Source of the DNA: Dokdonella fugitiva
GTDB taxonomy: Bacteria > Pseudomonadota > Gammaproteobacteria > Xanthomonadales > Rhodanobacteraceae
Length of the DNA: 64,000 bases
Direction: 5' to 3'
Assembly (NCBI RefSeq): GCF_014138265.1
Contig: NZ_JACGXL010000002.1
Span: 496,001-560,000 of the forward strand
Under the pieces are notes generated by a model that was given only the letters and a program-made list of their open reading frames with translations, was not told where the DNA came from and did not search any database. Positions 17,098-31,948 of this stretch are shown here, piece by piece; position 1 is the stretch's first letter, and the number at the start of each line of letters is the position of its first letter. The translations under genes were made by a program, and so were the position numbers.

Positions 17098-17691
17098 TCA
17101 CGCCACTCCGAATCGCGCCCGCTGGTGCTCCGCATACGCGAGCAGATCCGGAAAGAACGCCGCAAAATCCGCTTCGAGCGCATCCGCCTGCGCCTCGACC
17201 ACGGGCAGCGCGCGCGCGAGCGGGTTCTCGCGCGACAGCCGCTGCGACAGGCCGCCGAACACGTCCGCGATCATCGGGCGCTCGCGATAGCGCGCGGGCA
17301 GGTCGTTGCGGCGCAGGTACTCGACGAAGCGGCGCATGCGCGGCGGAACCTCGTCCGCGCGGCGATCCAGCAGCGCGCGTACGTCGTCCGAGAACGTCGT
17401 GAGCGGGCCGGCGCCCCAGCGCGACCAGTCGCGCGCGAGCAGGTGGTCGAACCAGACGTCGAGCACGATGCCCGCGTAACGGCGGAACGGCGGCTCGAAG
17501 CGCGCACGCGCCGCGACGACACGCGGGTGCGCGTCGGTGTACGCGTCGACGCCGCGGTGCAGGGCGACGCCCGCGCGCACGCCCGCGCGGAGCGTGGGAT
17601 CGATCGCGCCGCGCACGAAATCACCGACCAGGCTGCCGAAGCGGACATCGTCGTCCGCTCCGGCGAGCAGCGCATGCGCGAGCAGGTTCAT
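17098..17691 (-). CDS. acpH: Acyl carrier protein phosphodiesterase (DUF479)
   Basis: Encodes 197 residues matching AcpH: N-terminal MNLLAHALLAG, then GDFVRGAI, ALHRGVDAYTD and the central FDHLLARDW region of this HD-like metal-dependent hydrolase family. It would remove the 4'-phosphopantetheine arm from acyl carrier protein. The start at 17691 begins at the conserved MN(F/L)LAH motif; upstream in-frame extension is not conserved. It lies 61 bases after the last gene of signalling locus A in the same direction and may be read through from it, but a functional link is not evident. Confidence 0.9.
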   Translation of the reverse strand: MNLLAHALLAGADDDVRFGSLVGDFVRGAIDPTLRAGVRAGVALHRGVDAYTDAHPRVVAARARFEPPFRRYAGIVLDVWFDHLLARDWSRWGAGPLTTFSDDVRALLDRRADEVPPRMRRFVEYLRRNDLPARYRERPMIADVFGGLSQRLSRENPLARALPVVEAQADALEADFAAFFPDLLAYAEHQRARFGVA

Positions 17692-17752
17692 GCCGCGATC
17701 GTCGACGCGCGTCGCACCGGCGTCAATCGCATCAATGTGGATCGCGGCGACG

Positions 17753-18777
17753 TCAGGGCAGGGGATCGCCGAGGAACGCGAGCAGTTCGGCGTCGCCGAC
17801 CGCGCCGGGATCGGCGAGGTCGAGCCCCGCGAGCGCAGCGGGAACGACCGGACGCTCGAAGCGGAAGTAGTCGAACTGCGCGCGCAGGTCCGGATCCGCG
17901 GGCACCTGCGCGTCGAGCCACGCATGCTCGATGCGCGTGCGGTTGTGCTCGGCATACGGATACGTCGAAGCGATCGCCCAATCGGTATAGACGGTCATGC
18001 CGACCTGCAGCGCGAGCGGGAAATCGTCGCGCCGGTAACGGCGGTGCACGATCCACGACGCGCCGGGATCACGCACGAGCAGCAGCAATGCGCCACCGAT
18101 GCGCGCGACGCGCAGTTCCTCCTCGTCGGCCTGCGCGGAGGCGATCTCGAGGTTCGACACGCTGTGCGTCTCGGGCGCGATCGCCGCACGCGTCGTCTTC
18201 GCTTCGAGCTGGTACGTGCCGGGCTGGTCGGCCGCGCCGAACGAGAGGAACACGTAGCGTTCCCCGCCCGGCTGCCACCACGACGAATCGCAACAGGCGA
18301 CGTCCTCGTGCGGCGCACGCACGAGGATGCCCGCGAGCGAGAACTCCGAGCCGGCCGCGCCCCCGTGCGTGCCGCCCGGCGCGGCGTTGCCGCCACGCGC
18401 ACGCGCGCGCACGCGCGTCGTCGCGACGAAGTCGCCGCTGACGGGTTGGAACGCGAGCTCGCCGACGTAGTCCTCGTACCACGTGCTCGTCCACGGCACG
18501 AACGTGATCCAGCCCGCGAGCGGAGAGCCGATGTCGAACTGCTCGAGCGGGTCGCGCCCCCAGTATTCCTCGCGCCAGATGCGGTGCCAGTTGCCGAGCG
18601 TCGCGGGCGAGTCGAACTCGTCCGACATCGGCGCGATGTCGGCCGATTCGGGCCGTTCGAAGCCGTCGCGCAGCACGAGATCGGGCAGCGGGGCGCCACC
18701 CGCATGCACGCCGCCCGAGGCGAGCACGGCAACGAGCACGAACATCAGGCGCAGGCGTGGATGCGTACGTGCGGTGT

Positions 18778-18781
<4 letters not shown>
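17753..18781 (-). CDS. Secreted lectin-like protein of signalling locus A
   Basis: Encodes 342 residues with a signal peptide (about 1-27). After the motif LPDLVLRDGFERPE (about 33-46) comes a beta-rich region from about residue 55 (DEFDSPATLGNW..., GWITFVPWTSTWYEDY) that resembles concanavalin-A-like/DUF1349-type domains, which often bind carbohydrates. Its ATG overlaps the stop of the kinase gene (ATGA at 18778-18781), so it is translationally coupled to it and a candidate output or partner of the sigma-kinase pair. The analogous position in locus B has no such gene. Function is inferred from fold resemblance only. Confidence 0.75.
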
Positions 18782-21317
<2,536 letters not shown>

Positions 21318-21321
<4 letters not shown>

Positions 21322-21881
21322 GGCGACATGAGCTCGGCCATCCAGGCTTTCGCGCGCTTGAGCTCGCGCTGCACCGTGCGCAGCGACAGGCCGGTGAGTT
21401 CGACCAGCTCGTCGCTGTCGAGACCGATGAACCAGTGCTGCTCGATCAGGCGCAGCAGGCGCGGATCGACGCGCTCGAGCAGCGCGAACGCGTCGTCGAG
21501 CGCGAGCAGTGCGTCGTCGAGCGTCGCGTCGTGCGCGTCGGCCGTGGCGAGGTCGACCGGCGCGTGGCCGCCGCCGCGCTTGGCGCTCGTGCGTGCCCGC
21601 GCATGGTCGATCACGATCTGGCGCATGACGCGCGCCGACAGCGCGAGGAAATGCTCGCGCGTGAGCCGCGCGTCGGCACCGTGCGCGGCGACGCGTGCGT
21701 AGGCCTCGTGCACGAGCACGGTGGTCGACAGCGTCGCGCCGGGCAGGCGGCGGAACAGCTGGCGGTGCGCGATCCGCTTCAATTCGGCGTAGACCTGCGG
21801 CAGCAGCACGCGCAGGTCGCGCGCGTCGCCGTAGCCGGCATCGGCGAGGCGGTCGGCGAGTTCGGCGTCGCTCGTCCCCAT
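21318..21881 (-). CDS. ECF sigma factor, TIGR02999-like (locus A)
   Basis: Encodes 187 residues with sigma region 2 (about 25-95) and region 4 (about 130-182, helix-turn-helix ELVELTGLSLRTVQRELKRA). Where ordinary ECF factors carry an acidic DAEDLVQ-type stretch in region 2.2, this one has GATLSTTVLVHEAY (S52, T53, T54), a pattern of kinase-linked ECF factors such as EcfP, where phosphorylation supplies the missing charge. It is translationally coupled to the kinase gene by a 4-base overlap. There is no anti-sigma gene nearby, consistent with kinase control. Confidence 0.9.
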
Positions 21882-21964
21882 GGCAAGGCCCGCGCCCCGC
21901 CGCGGCGCGGCGGGCACGCCGGCGATTGTCGCGCGGGCGGTCGCGCTGCGCACGCGGCGCCGGC

Positions 21965-23269
21965 TCAGATGCGGTCGAATGGTTCGAAGAAGATCACGTC
22001 GCCCTGCAGCTCGACCGCGCCGATGTCGCACAGCGCGGCACCGTCGCCGTCGAAGTCGACCGGGCGGTCGGCGAGCGACTGGTCGTCGTCCTCGCAGCCG
22101 GTCGCGCTGAACAGCGGATGGCCGTGGTCGATCGCGACGCTGTTCGGCGCCGGCCAGATCGTCGGCGTCGGTCCGCCGTGGTCGGCGAGCGGCGTGAGCT
22201 GCGGATCGACGCCGACATGGTTCGAGCCGCCGCCCGACAGCGCGCAGGAATCGTCGGAATCGAGGTTGTAGCGGTTCGTGTCGGTCGCGACGCCGCCGGC
22301 GATCGCGCAGTCGGCGAGTCCGTTGTGCGCGATCATCGTGTTGTGCATGAGCACGCTGCCGTCGCTCATGCCGAGGCCGCGTTCGGTGTTGCCGGCGATC
22401 GTCACGCTCGACAGTTCGAGGTCGCCGCCGTCGATGTTGATCGCGGTGCCGGTGTTGTGGAAGAACGTCGTGTTGGCGATGCGCACCGAACCGGAGCCGG
22501 CGCCGAGCGGCTCGCTGTCGATCGCGTTCGCGGTCGGCGTGAACGTGCCGGACGGCGCGTCGGGCAGGCTGATCGGCACGCCGCTGTTGTGGTGGATCAC
22601 GCTGTAGGAGACTTCGAGGTTGCCGCGATTGCGGATCGCGCTGCCCGACGGCGTCGCCGTGCTGTCGCCGCGGAAGATGTTGTTGCGAAAGACCGAGCCG
22701 CTCACGCGCGTGTCGGCGCCGGCGTTGTAGAGGCCGCCGCCGAGCTCGGCGGTGTTGCCCGAGACCTGCATGAGGATGAAATCGACCGAACCGGCGCCGG
22801 AGCGCACGAGCACGCCGCCACCCGACGTCGCCGCGGCGCTCGTCGCGGCGCCGCCGGAGATCGTGAAGCCGAGCAGGGTCACGTTGCCCGCGATCACGTC
22901 GAACACGCGGTCGATGCCGGCGGCGGACACGACCGGGCGTTCGCCCGAGGCGAAGAAGCGGATCGTGAGGTCGTCGCTGATGTCCAGGTCGCCCAGCGCG
23001 GCGGTGTCGTCGCCCTGGCCTTCGCGGTCGAGCGTGTAGTGGAACCCGGCGAGCAGGTCGATCGTGTCGGCGCCGGCGAGCGCGTTCGTTTCCATGATCG
23101 CCGCGCGCAGCGTGCACGGTCCCGCCCCCGGCTGCGGGAACACGTTGCAGAAGCCGTTGCCGGGAATGAGGTCGGGCAGGTCGGCTTCCTGGTTCGCGGT
23201 GAAGGTCGCGCCGCGCGCGACCACGCAGGCAGCGGCAAGGACGATGGCGATCGGCAGGCGGGCGTGCAT
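21965..23269 (-). CDS. Secreted CSLREA-type beta-helix protein (locus A)
   Basis: Encodes 434 residues. A signal peptide (about 1-20) is followed by a CSLREA-like motif (PCTLRAAIMETNA) and repeating beta-strand turns with GGG, N-T and SGN steps typical of right-handed parallel beta-helix/choice-of-anchor surface proteins. The C-terminus ends DVIFFEPFDRI, a short motif seen in related forms at the ends of other secreted proteins here. AGGAG precedes the start at 23269. It lies 83 bases upstream of the sigma factor, same strand. The locus B protein at 42892-44160 is a clear full-length paralogue. It may be the extracellular product or sensor of the system. Confidence 0.85.
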   Translation of the reverse strand: MHARLPIAIVLAAACVVARGATFTANQEADLPDLIPGNGFCNVFPQPGAGPCTLRAAIMETNALAGADTIDLLAGFHYTLDREGQGDDTAALGDLDISDDLTIRFFASGERPVVSAAGIDRVFDVIAGNVTLLGFTISGGAATSAAATSGGGVLVRSGAGSVDFILMQVSGNTAELGGGLYNAGADTRVSGSVFRNNIFRGDSTATPSGSAIRNRGNLEVSYSVIHHNSGVPISLPDAPSGTFTPTANAIDSEPLGAGSGSVRIANTTFFHNTGTAINIDGGDLELSSVTIAGNTERGLGMSDGSVLMHNTMIAHNGLADCAIAGGVATDTNRYNLDSDDSCALSGGGSNHVGVDPQLTPLADHGGPTPTIWPAPNSVAIDHGHPLFSATGCEDDDQSLADRPVDFDGDGAALCDIGAVELQGDVIFFEPFDRI

Positions 23270-23330
23270 GTGGATGCTCCTCGGTGGGCATCCGGTAGTA
23301 CGCAAATGGATGACGCAAACGCCATCCACG

Positions 23331-23343
23331 TATCATTCGCGCA
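23331..23343 (+). promoter_or_regulatory. Candidate -10 for a leaderless transcript
   Basis: TATCAT at 23331-23336 ends six bases before the ATG at 23343, and no ribosome binding site is visible, so transcription may begin at or next to the start codon. The -35 region is weak. Confidence 0.4.
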
Positions 23344-24023
23344 TGAACGACCTCCCTGCCACCGGCCCGGCGTTCCCGACCGGGTCGTCCAGCCTGCTGC
23401 TGCCGGGGCCCGCCGGCGCGATCGAACTCGCCTGCACGCTGCCGACCGAGGCACCGCCGCGGGCCGGCGTCGCGATCATCGCGCACCCGCATCCGCTGCA
23501 AGGCGGCACGATGCACAACAAGGTCGTCACGATCACCGAGCGGGCGCTGCTCGAACTCGGTCTCGCGACGGTGCGCTTCAACTTCCGCGGCGTCGGGCAC
23601 AGCGAGGGCGTGCACGACGAAGGCGTCGGCGAGACCGACGACCTCGTCGCGATCGGTACCTGGCTGCGCGCGCAGCGCCCGGGCGACACGCTCTGGCTCG
23701 CCGGCTTCTCGTTCGGCAGCTACGTCACCTTGCGCGCGGCGTCGCGCCTCGATCCGGCCCAGCTGATCCTCATCGCGCCGCCGGTCGGCCGCTGGGACTT
23801 CTCGATGATCGGTGCTCCGACCTGCCCATGGCTGGTCGTGCAGGGCGAGGACGACGAGATCGTCGATGCGCCCGCGGTGTTCGCCTGGGCCGAGGCGCTG
23901 CAACCACCGCCGCAGCTGATCCGCATGCCCGAGACGGGCCACTTCTTCCATCGCCGGCTGATGGATCTGCGCGGCGCGCTGAAGAACGCGCTCGCGCCGA
24001 ACCTGCCACCGACGCGCGCATGA
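23343..24023 (+). CDS. Alpha/beta hydrolase
   Basis: Encodes a 226-residue single-domain cytosolic hydrolase. Visible are the oxyanion-region AHPHPLQGGTMHNK (about 48-61), the nucleophile elbow GFSFGS (serine near 124), an aspartate in GEDDEI (about 172) and the catalytic histidine in TGHFFH (about 204). This HPHPLxGGTMxNKVV pattern marks a group of small bacterial hydrolases of unknown substrate. First gene of a four-gene operon; its stop overlaps zapE (ATGA, 24020-24023). Confidence 0.88.
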   Translation: MNDLPATGPAFPTGSSSLLLPGPAGAIELACTLPTEAPPRAGVAIIAHPHPLQGGTMHNKVVTITERALLELGLATVRFNFRGVGHSEGVHDEGVGETDDLVAIGTWLRAQRPGDTLWLAGFSFGSYVTLRAASRLDPAQLILIAPPVGRWDFSMIGAPTCPWLVVQGEDDEIVDAPAVFAWAEALQPPPQLIRMPETGHFFHRRLMDLRGALKNALAPNLPPTRA

Positions 24024-25132
24024 GCGAAGCCGGTACCGACGCCGGCGCCGACGCCACGCCCGGCGCGCGCTACCGCCGCGGCGTCGCGGCGGGCGAATGG
24101 CAGGCCGATCCGGCCCAGCTCGCGGTGCTGACCGCGTTCGATCGCCTCGCCGCGGAACTCGCGCACGCGCCGGAGCGATCGCTCTGGCAGCGTCTGCGCG
24201 GCGAGCGGCCGCCGGCACCACGCGGCATCTACCTGTGGGGTCGCGTCGGCCGCGGCAAGACATTCCTCACCGAGCTGTTCTGCGCCGCGCTGCCGACCGC
24301 GCGCAAGCGGCGCGTGCACTTCCATCGCTTCATGCAGGACGTGCAGGCCGAACTGCGCATGCTCGAGGGGCGCAGCGATCCGCTGGTCGACGTCGCCGCG
24401 CGCCTCGCCGCCGAACTGCGCGTGCTCGTGCTCGACGAGTTCTTCGTCGGCGACATCGGCGACGCGATGATCCTCGGCAACCTGCTGCGCGCGCTGTTCG
24501 AGCGCGGCGTCGTGCTGGTCACGACCTCGAACACGCCGCCGCGCGACCTCTACAAGGACGGCCTGCAGCGCGAGCGGTTCCTGCCCGCGATCGCCCTGCT
24601 CGAGCAGCATTGCGAAGAGATCGAGCTCGTCTCGGCGACCGACTGGCGCCTGCGCGCGCTCAAGCAGGCGCCGGTCTACTACACGCCGCCCGGCGCGCCG
24701 GCCGAGCGCGCGCTGCAGGCGGCGTTCCAGCGCGTCGCGCACGGTGACGTGCGGCGCGACTTCGAGCTCGCCCTCAACGATCGCGCGATCCCGGTGCGCG
24801 CGGAGGCCAATGGCGCGATCTGGTTCGAGTTCGCCGCGCTATGCGAGGGGCCGCGCGGCGTCGCCGACTACATCGAGCTTGCGCGCGCGTACCACACGCT
24901 GCTCGTCTCCAACGTCCCGCAGTTCACCCCGCAGACCGACGACGCCGCGCGGCGCTTCGTCGAGCTCGTCGACGAGGTGTACGATCGCGGCGTGAACCTG
25001 GTGCTGTCCGCGGCGGCGCCGATCGTCGACCTCTACGACGGCGAGCGCCTGCGCGCGGAGTTCGCGCGCACCGAATCGCGCCTCATCGAGATGCAGAGCG
25101 AAGACTACCTCGCACGGGAACACCGGCCATGA
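24020..25132 (+). CDS. zapE: Cell division protein ZapE (AFG1-like ATPase)
   Basis: A 370-residue P-loop ATPase of the AFG1/ZapE family. Walker A is GRVGRGKT (74-81), Walker B LVLDEFFV (D139, E140), and the region [24 protein letters not shown] (about 173-196) is diagnostic. In E. coli ZapE binds FtsZ and helps constriction under low oxygen and heat. Its ATG overlaps the hydrolase stop and its own stop overlaps the glycosyltransferase start, so translation is coupled through the operon. Confidence 0.94.
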   Translation: MSEAGTDAGADATPGARYRRGVAAGEWQADPAQLAVLTAFDRLAAELAHAPERSLWQRLRGERPPAPRGIYLWGRVGRGKTFLTELFCAALPTARKRRVHFHRFMQDVQAELRMLEGRSDPLVDVAARLAAELRVLVLDEFFVGDIGDAMILGNLLRALFERGVVLVTTSNTPPRDLYKDGLQRERFLPAIALLEQHCEEIELVSATDWRLRALKQAPVYYTPPGAPAERALQAAFQRVAHGDVRRDFELALNDRAIPVRAEANGAIWFEFAALCEGPRGVADYIELARAYHTLLVSNVPQFTPQTDDAARRFVELVDEVYDRGVNLVLSAAAPIVDLYDGERLRAEFARTESRLIEMQSEDYLAREHRP

Positions 25133-26619
25133 GCGCGTCGCCGCGCCTGCGTGCCGCGCTCGTCGTCCTCGCGATCGTGCTGTACGCGTGCCTGCTGCAG
25201 GGCGTGCGCCCGCTCTACTCGCCCGACGAGGGCCGCTACACCGACGTCGCGCTGATGATGCTCGACGACGGCGACTGGCTGCATCCGATGCTGCACCCGG
25301 AAGTGCCGCACTGGTCGAAGCCGCCGCTCACCTACTGGAGCATCGCGGCGAGCGTCGGCGCGTTCGGCCACACCGAGTTCGCCGCGCGCCTGCCCGGCGC
25401 GCTCGCGTTCGCCGCGACGATCCTCCTGCTCGGGCGCCTCGGCCGACGCTTCGTGCCGGCGCAGCCGTGGCTGCCGGCGCTCGTCTACGCGACGTTCGCG
25501 TTCCCGTCCGCGGCGTCCAACCTCGTCACGACCGACAGCCTGCTCGCGCTGTGGGAAACGCTCCAGGTCGTCGCCTTCGTCGAACTCTGGTGGGCCGCCG
25601 ATGCGCGCGAATCCCGCCGCGCGCGCCGGCTGCTCGGCCTCGCGCTCGCGCTCGCCTTCCTCACCAAGGGGCCGCCCGGCCTGCTCGCGTTCGCGGCCTG
25701 CCTCGCGTTCGCGGGCTGGAGCGAAGGCACGCGCGGCCTGCGGCGCACCTTCGGCTGGGACGCGCTGCTGTTGTTCCTCGTGGTCGGCGGCAGCTGGTAC
25801 GCGATCGTCGCCTGGCAGGAGCCGGGCGTGATGCGCTACTTCCTCGTCGAGGAAGTCGTCAACCGCGTCGCCAGCGACAAGATGCACCGCAATGCCGCAT
25901 GGTACGGCGCGTTCAAGGTGTACGTGCCGACGCTGCTGCTCGGCACCTTGCCGTGGCTGCCGCTGCTGCTCGGCGCGGCCTGGCGCCATCGCCGCGATGT
26001 CGTCGCGCACGTGCGCGCGGACGCCGAGCTGCGCTTGCTCGCGTGCTGGCTGCTGCTGCCGCTCATCGTGTTCATGCTCGCGCGTTCGCGCCTGCCGCTG
26101 TACGTGTTGCCGCTGTTCGCGCCGATCGCACTGGTTGCCGCGCGCGAACTCGCGCCGTGGACGCCGCGGCGTTGGCAGCTCGCGCTGCTCGGCGCCTGGT
26201 GCATCGCGATGGTCGGCCTGCGTGGTTTGCCCGCGCGGCTCGACGTCGACGCCGACGACCGCGCGCTCGCGCAGGCGATCGATCGCGAACTGTCGCCACG
26301 GCCGGCCGAAGTCGCGTTCGTCGAGGAAGCGCCGCGCTTCGGCCTGCGCTTCTACCTCGGCAGCGAGATCGAGCGGCTCGACCTGTCCGACGAGCCGCCG
26401 CAGGCGCAGGCGCAGGACCTGCCGAGCGAACTGCGCGAGCGCGAAGGCTGTCGCCTGCTGCTCGTCTCGCCCGAGCTGCGCCCCGAACTCGAACGCGCGC
26501 TCGTCGCCTACGGCGTCGGCTGGCGCCGCATCGTCGACGTGCGCGGCTACGCCGCGCTCGCCCAGCTCAGCGACGATTGCGCGTGGCGCGCCGACGCGCA
26601 CGCTATGCTGCCGCCATGA
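25129..26619 (+). CDS. Membrane glycosyltransferase, ArnT/PMT family
   Basis: Encodes 496 residues with about ten or more membrane helices. The first periplasmic loop contains [16 protein letters not shown] (acidic DE pair as in GT39/GT83 enzymes) and the segment [13 protein letters not shown] typical of ArnT-like transferases. Such enzymes move a sugar such as 4-amino-arabinose from an undecaprenyl lipid to lipid A or another glycan at the outer face of the inner membrane. The donor is not determinable; no arn synthesis genes are in the window. Overlaps zapE and queF by four bases each. Confidence 0.85.
   Translation: MSASPRLRAALVVLAIVLYACLLQGVRPLYSPDEGRYTDVALMMLDDGDWLHPMLHPEVPHWSKPPLTYWSIAASVGAFGHTEFAARLPGALAFAATILLLGRLGRRFVPAQPWLPALVYATFAFPSAASNLVTTDSLLALWETLQVVAFVELWWAADARESRRARRLLGLALALAFLTKGPPGLLAFAACLAFAGWSEGTRGLRRTFGWDALLLFLVVGGSWYAIVAWQEPGVMRYFLVEEVVNRVASDKMHRNAAWYGAFKVYVPTLLLGTLPWLPLLLGAAWRHRRDVVAHVRADAELRLLACWLLLPLIVFMLARSRLPLYVLPLFAPIALVAARELAPWTPRRWQLALLGAWCIAMVGLRGLPARLDVDADDRALAQAIDRELSPRPAEVAFVEEAPRFGLRFYLGSEIERLDLSDEPPQAQAQDLPSELREREGCRLLLVSPELRPELERALVAYGVGWRRIVDVRGYAALAQLSDDCAWRADAHAMLPP
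26604..26616 (+). promoter_or_regulatory. Candidate -10 for leaderless queF transcript
   Basis: TATGCT at 26604-26609 ends six bases before the queF ATG, exactly the spacing seen before the hydrolase at 23343. It lies within the end of the upstream gene and could give queF its own leaderless message. Confidence 0.35.
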
Positions 26620-27440
26620 CCGCCACCGGCAGCCATGGACCCCTCGGGCGCAGCGTCGCCTACGCGAGCCGCTACGATCCCGGCCTGCTGTTCCCGATCG
26701 CACGTGCGATCGGCCGCGTCGAACTCGGCCTCGGCGCGACCCTGCCGTTCGACGGCGTCGATGTCTGGAACGCGTACGAACTGTCCTGGCTCGACGCGCG
26801 CGGCAAGCCCGAGGTCGCGCTGGCCGAGTTCCGCGTGCCGGCGTCGTCGCCGAACATCGTCGAATCGAAGTCGTTCAAGCTCTACCTCAACAGCTACAAC
26901 CAGGAGCGGCTCGCCTCGATCGACGCGATGCGCGAACGCCTCGTGCACGACCTGTCCGCGGCCGCGGGCGCGGCGGTGGAGGTCACCCTGCTGCCGTCCG
27001 CGCGCTTCGCCGCGCTGGCGCTGCACGAGCTCGACGGCGAATCGATCGACGACCTCGCGCTCGACGTCGACGACTACGGTCCGCCGAACCCGGCCCACCT
27101 TCGCGCGGACGGCGCGCCCGTCGCCGAGACGCTCGTGTCGAACCTGCTGAAGTCGAACTGCCCGGTCACCGGCCAGCCCGACTGGGCCAGCGTGCAGGTC
27201 CGCTACCGCGGCCCGCGCATCGCGCGCGACGGATTGCTGCGCTACCTCGTGTCGTTCCGCGAGCACGCGGGTTTCCACGAGCAGTGCGTCGAGCGCATCT
27301 TCGTCGACGTCACCCATCGTTGCGCGCCGGCCGCGCTCGAGGTCTACGCGCGCTACACACGCCGCGGCGGGCTCGACATCAATCCCTGGCGCGCGAGCAC
27401 CGGCGCCACCGCGACGAATCCGCGCGGCGCCCGCCAGTAG
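26616..27440 (+). CDS. queF: NADPH-dependent 7-cyano-7-deazaguanine reductase
   Basis: A 274-residue bimodular (long, E. coli-type) QueF that reduces preQ0 to preQ1 in queuosine synthesis for tRNA. The QueF signature [11 protein letters not shown] (83-93) is present, with nucleophile C182 in [10 protein letters not shown] and general acid D189. The C-terminus has the [10 protein letters not shown] substrate-binding region. Last gene of the operon, joined by an ATGA overlap at 26616-26619. Confidence 0.96.
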   Translation: MTATGSHGPLGRSVAYASRYDPGLLFPIARAIGRVELGLGATLPFDGVDVWNAYELSWLDARGKPEVALAEFRVPASSPNIVESKSFKLYLNSYNQERLASIDAMRERLVHDLSAAAGAAVEVTLLPSARFAALALHELDGESIDDLALDVDDYGPPNPAHLRADGAPVAETLVSNLLKSNCPVTGQPDWASVQVRYRGPRIARDGLLRYLVSFREHAGFHEQCVERIFVDVTHRCAPAALEVYARYTRRGGLDINPWRASTGATATNPRGARQ

Positions 27441-27549
27441 CCGTCCGCGCGATGCAATTTGTAACGCATGCGAGCGAGCCTGCACTCATTCGCGGTTAAG
27501 CGCGATGGGGTGTAATGTGCGGGTCCTGCAACGGAGAGGAGAGCGGACG

Positions 27550-27861
27550 ATGGCCAACGAGCCGAAGAAGCCGGATTTTTCCAACGTGCAGGGCGGCGGC
27601 CAGTCGACCGCGCCGCCGCCGGCACCGAAAGCGGATTTCAGCAACGTGCAGTCCGGCGTGCAATCGACCGCGCCGATCGTGGCACCGGCCACGCAGACCT
27701 ACACGGTCGTCAAGGGCGACAGCCTGTCGAAGATCGCCAAGCACTTCTACGGCAGCGCGAACCGCTGGAAGCAGATCTTCGATGCGAATCGCGACCAGCT
27801 CGACGATCCGGACCTGATCAAGCCGGGACAGGTCCTGAAGATCCCCGCAGACAACGATTGA
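27550..27861 (+). CDS. LysM domain protein
   Basis: Encodes a 103-residue protein without a signal peptide. The first ~45 residues contain a two-fold repeat (DFSNVQ-G-QSTAP, about 9-22 and 29-42) rich in Ala/Pro; residues about 49-99 form one LysM domain (YTVVKGDSLSKIAKHFYG) for binding N-acetylglucosamine glycans. The domain resembles YgaU/Kbp-like proteins but the BON domain is missing. GGAGAGGAGAG lies upstream of the ATG. Followed after 25 bases by a lipoprotein gene, so probably a two-gene unit at the cell envelope. Confidence 0.85.
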   Translation: MANEPKKPDFSNVQGGGQSTAPPPAPKADFSNVQSGVQSTAPIVAPATQTYTVVKGDSLSKIAKHFYGSANRWKQIFDANRDQLDDPDLIKPGQVLKIPADND

Positions 27862-27886
27862 CGCCCGACACCCTGGAGGAACGACG

Positions 27887-28375
27887 ATGATCAAGCCACG
27901 CAGTCAGCTCACCCTGATCGCCGCGATCGCCGGCGCATTCGCGCTGTCCGCTTGCGGCAAGAAGGAAGAACCCGCTCCGGCACCGGCGCCGCCTCCGCCG
28001 GCCGCTTCGACCCCGGCTCCGCCGCCGCCGGCTGCGCCGGCACCCGCGCCGGTCGCAGTCGCCTCGGTCGACCTCGGCTCCGCGGTCGGTCCGGACCAGA
28101 AGGTGACGACGCCGACGACGGCGTTCACGCCGAAGGACACGATCTACGCCGCGGTGTCGACCACCGGCACGGCGCCGAACGCGGTGCTCAACGCGAAGTG
28201 GACGTACCAGGACGGCCAGACCGTCAACGAGTCGAGCCAGACGATCGCGCCGAACGGCCCGGCCGTGACGAGCTTCCACATCAGCAAGCCGGATGGCTGG
28301 CCGGCCGGCAACTACAAGGTCGAGATCTCGCTCAACGGCACGTCCGTGGCGTCGAAGGATTTCTCGGTCAAGTAA
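27887..28375 (+). CDS. Lipoprotein with Ala/Pro linker
   Basis: Encodes 162 residues. A type II signal peptide ends with the lipobox LSAC (C23), then KKEE and an Ala/Pro-rich linker to about residue 60, then a compact beta-rich domain (about 63-162) ending KDFSVK. The domain resembles Ig-like modules of unknown function. The residues after C23 are GKK, not Asp, so outer-membrane targeting is expected. GGAGGAACG precedes the start. A strong terminator follows. Confidence 0.82.
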   Translation: MIKPRSQLTLIAAIAGAFALSACGKKEEPAPAPAPPPPAASTPAPPPPAAPAPAPVAVASVDLGSAVGPDQKVTTPTTAFTPKDTIYAAVSTTGTAPNAVLNAKWTYQDGQTVNESSQTIAPNGPAVTSFHISKPDGWPAGNYKVEISLNGTSVASKDFSVK

Positions 28376-28405
28376 CGCGCATCGCCGTCATGGCTGCGAA
28401 CGGAA

Positions 28406-28434
28406 GGGCGCGAGCGATCGCGCCCTTTCTTTTT
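28406..28434 (+). terminator. Rho-independent terminator
   Basis: GGGCGCGA-GCGA-TCGCGCCC stem followed directly by TTTCTTTTT, 30 bases after the lipoprotein stop and abutting the end of the convergent DegV gene. Confidence 0.88.
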
Positions 28435-28436
28435 CG

Positions 28437-29381
28437 TCAGCTGCCGAACTCGTGTTCGGGCGCGGCGAAGCCGATCGTGACCGCGCCGGTACCGACGTTG
28501 ACCATGCCGGTCACGCTCATCGGCGCTTCGAATACCTCGACCCCGTGTCCGGCGCAGGTCTGCTTGAGCGAGGCGTAGCCGGGCAGCGCGTCGAGCTCGT
28601 CGAGCTTGCCGCCGTAGCTCACGCACACGGTCGGCGTGAGCAGGCCCGCGCGCACGCGCTTCTCGGCGTAGGCAAACAGCGTTTCGGCGCCGTGGTCGAA
28701 GCCGCGCACCTTCGCCACCGGCGAGGTCGTGTTGCGATAGCCGCGCAGCAGCGGCTTGATGTCGAGCGCGGTGCCGAGCGCGGCGCTGAACCAGCCGACG
28801 CTGCGATCGCCCTTCTTCTGCGCGCGTGCGCGCATGTAGTAGAGGTCGCGCACGATCATGTAGCCGAACGTGTTGTGCGCGATGTATTCCAGGCGCTCGC
28901 GCATCTGCCCCGGATTCATGCCACTTTCGCGCAGGCGCACCGCCTCGACCGCGGTCACGCCGGTCGCGGCGAACAGGTTCTCCGAATCGATCACGCGCAT
29001 GAGGAACGGGCCGGACACGCCGGCCTCGCGGCGGATCGGCCGGTAGTCGGTGAGGATCGCGAAGCTCGCCTTGCTCGCGTTGGCATGGATGCCGCTGCGC
29101 GAAGAGGCGATCGTGATGCAGAACACGCAGTCGTAGTCGACCACGAGGCGGCGCAGGAACAGGTCGCGGATCTCCTCCACACCGAACGGCTCGGTCTCCG
29201 CCGCGTGCGCGCGCGTGCCGAGGTCCTCGTCGAGGAAGCGTTGGCGCACCGCGGGGTCGCGATCGTCGACGAGGGTCGCCTCGTCGATGCGCGTGGTGAT
29301 CGGGAGGATCGTGAAGCCGTGCCGATGCAGGTAGTCACCGGGCAGGTCACAGGCCGAATCCACCACGAAACCGATGCGCAT
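28437..29381 (-). CDS. DegV family fatty-acid-binding protein
   Basis: A 314-residue cytosolic protein. The N-terminal IGFVVDSACDLP, the ITIASSRSG segment (about 90-98) that holds the lipid head-group, and a C-terminal GTGAVTIGF stretch match DegV/FakB proteins, which bind a fatty acid, classically for phosphorylation by FakA kinase. No fakA is nearby; proteobacterial members are of unclear role. GGAGGACC precedes the ATG at 29381. Convergent with the lipoprotein gene, sharing the terminator at 28406-28434. Confidence 0.88.
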   Translation of the reverse strand: MRIGFVVDSACDLPGDYLHRHGFTILPITTRIDEATLVDDRDPAVRQRFLDEDLGTRAHAAETEPFGVEEIRDLFLRRLVVDYDCVFCITIASSRSGIHANASKASFAILTDYRPIRREAGVSGPFLMRVIDSENLFAATGVTAVEAVRLRESGMNPGQMRERLEYIAHNTFGYMIVRDLYYMRARAQKKGDRSVGWFSAALGTALDIKPLLRGYRNTTSPVAKVRGFDHGAETLFAYAEKRVRAGLLTPTVCVSYGGKLDELDALPGYASLKQTCAGHGVEVFEAPMSVTGMVNVGTGAVTIGFAAPEHEFGS

Positions 29382-31948
<2,567 letters not shown>

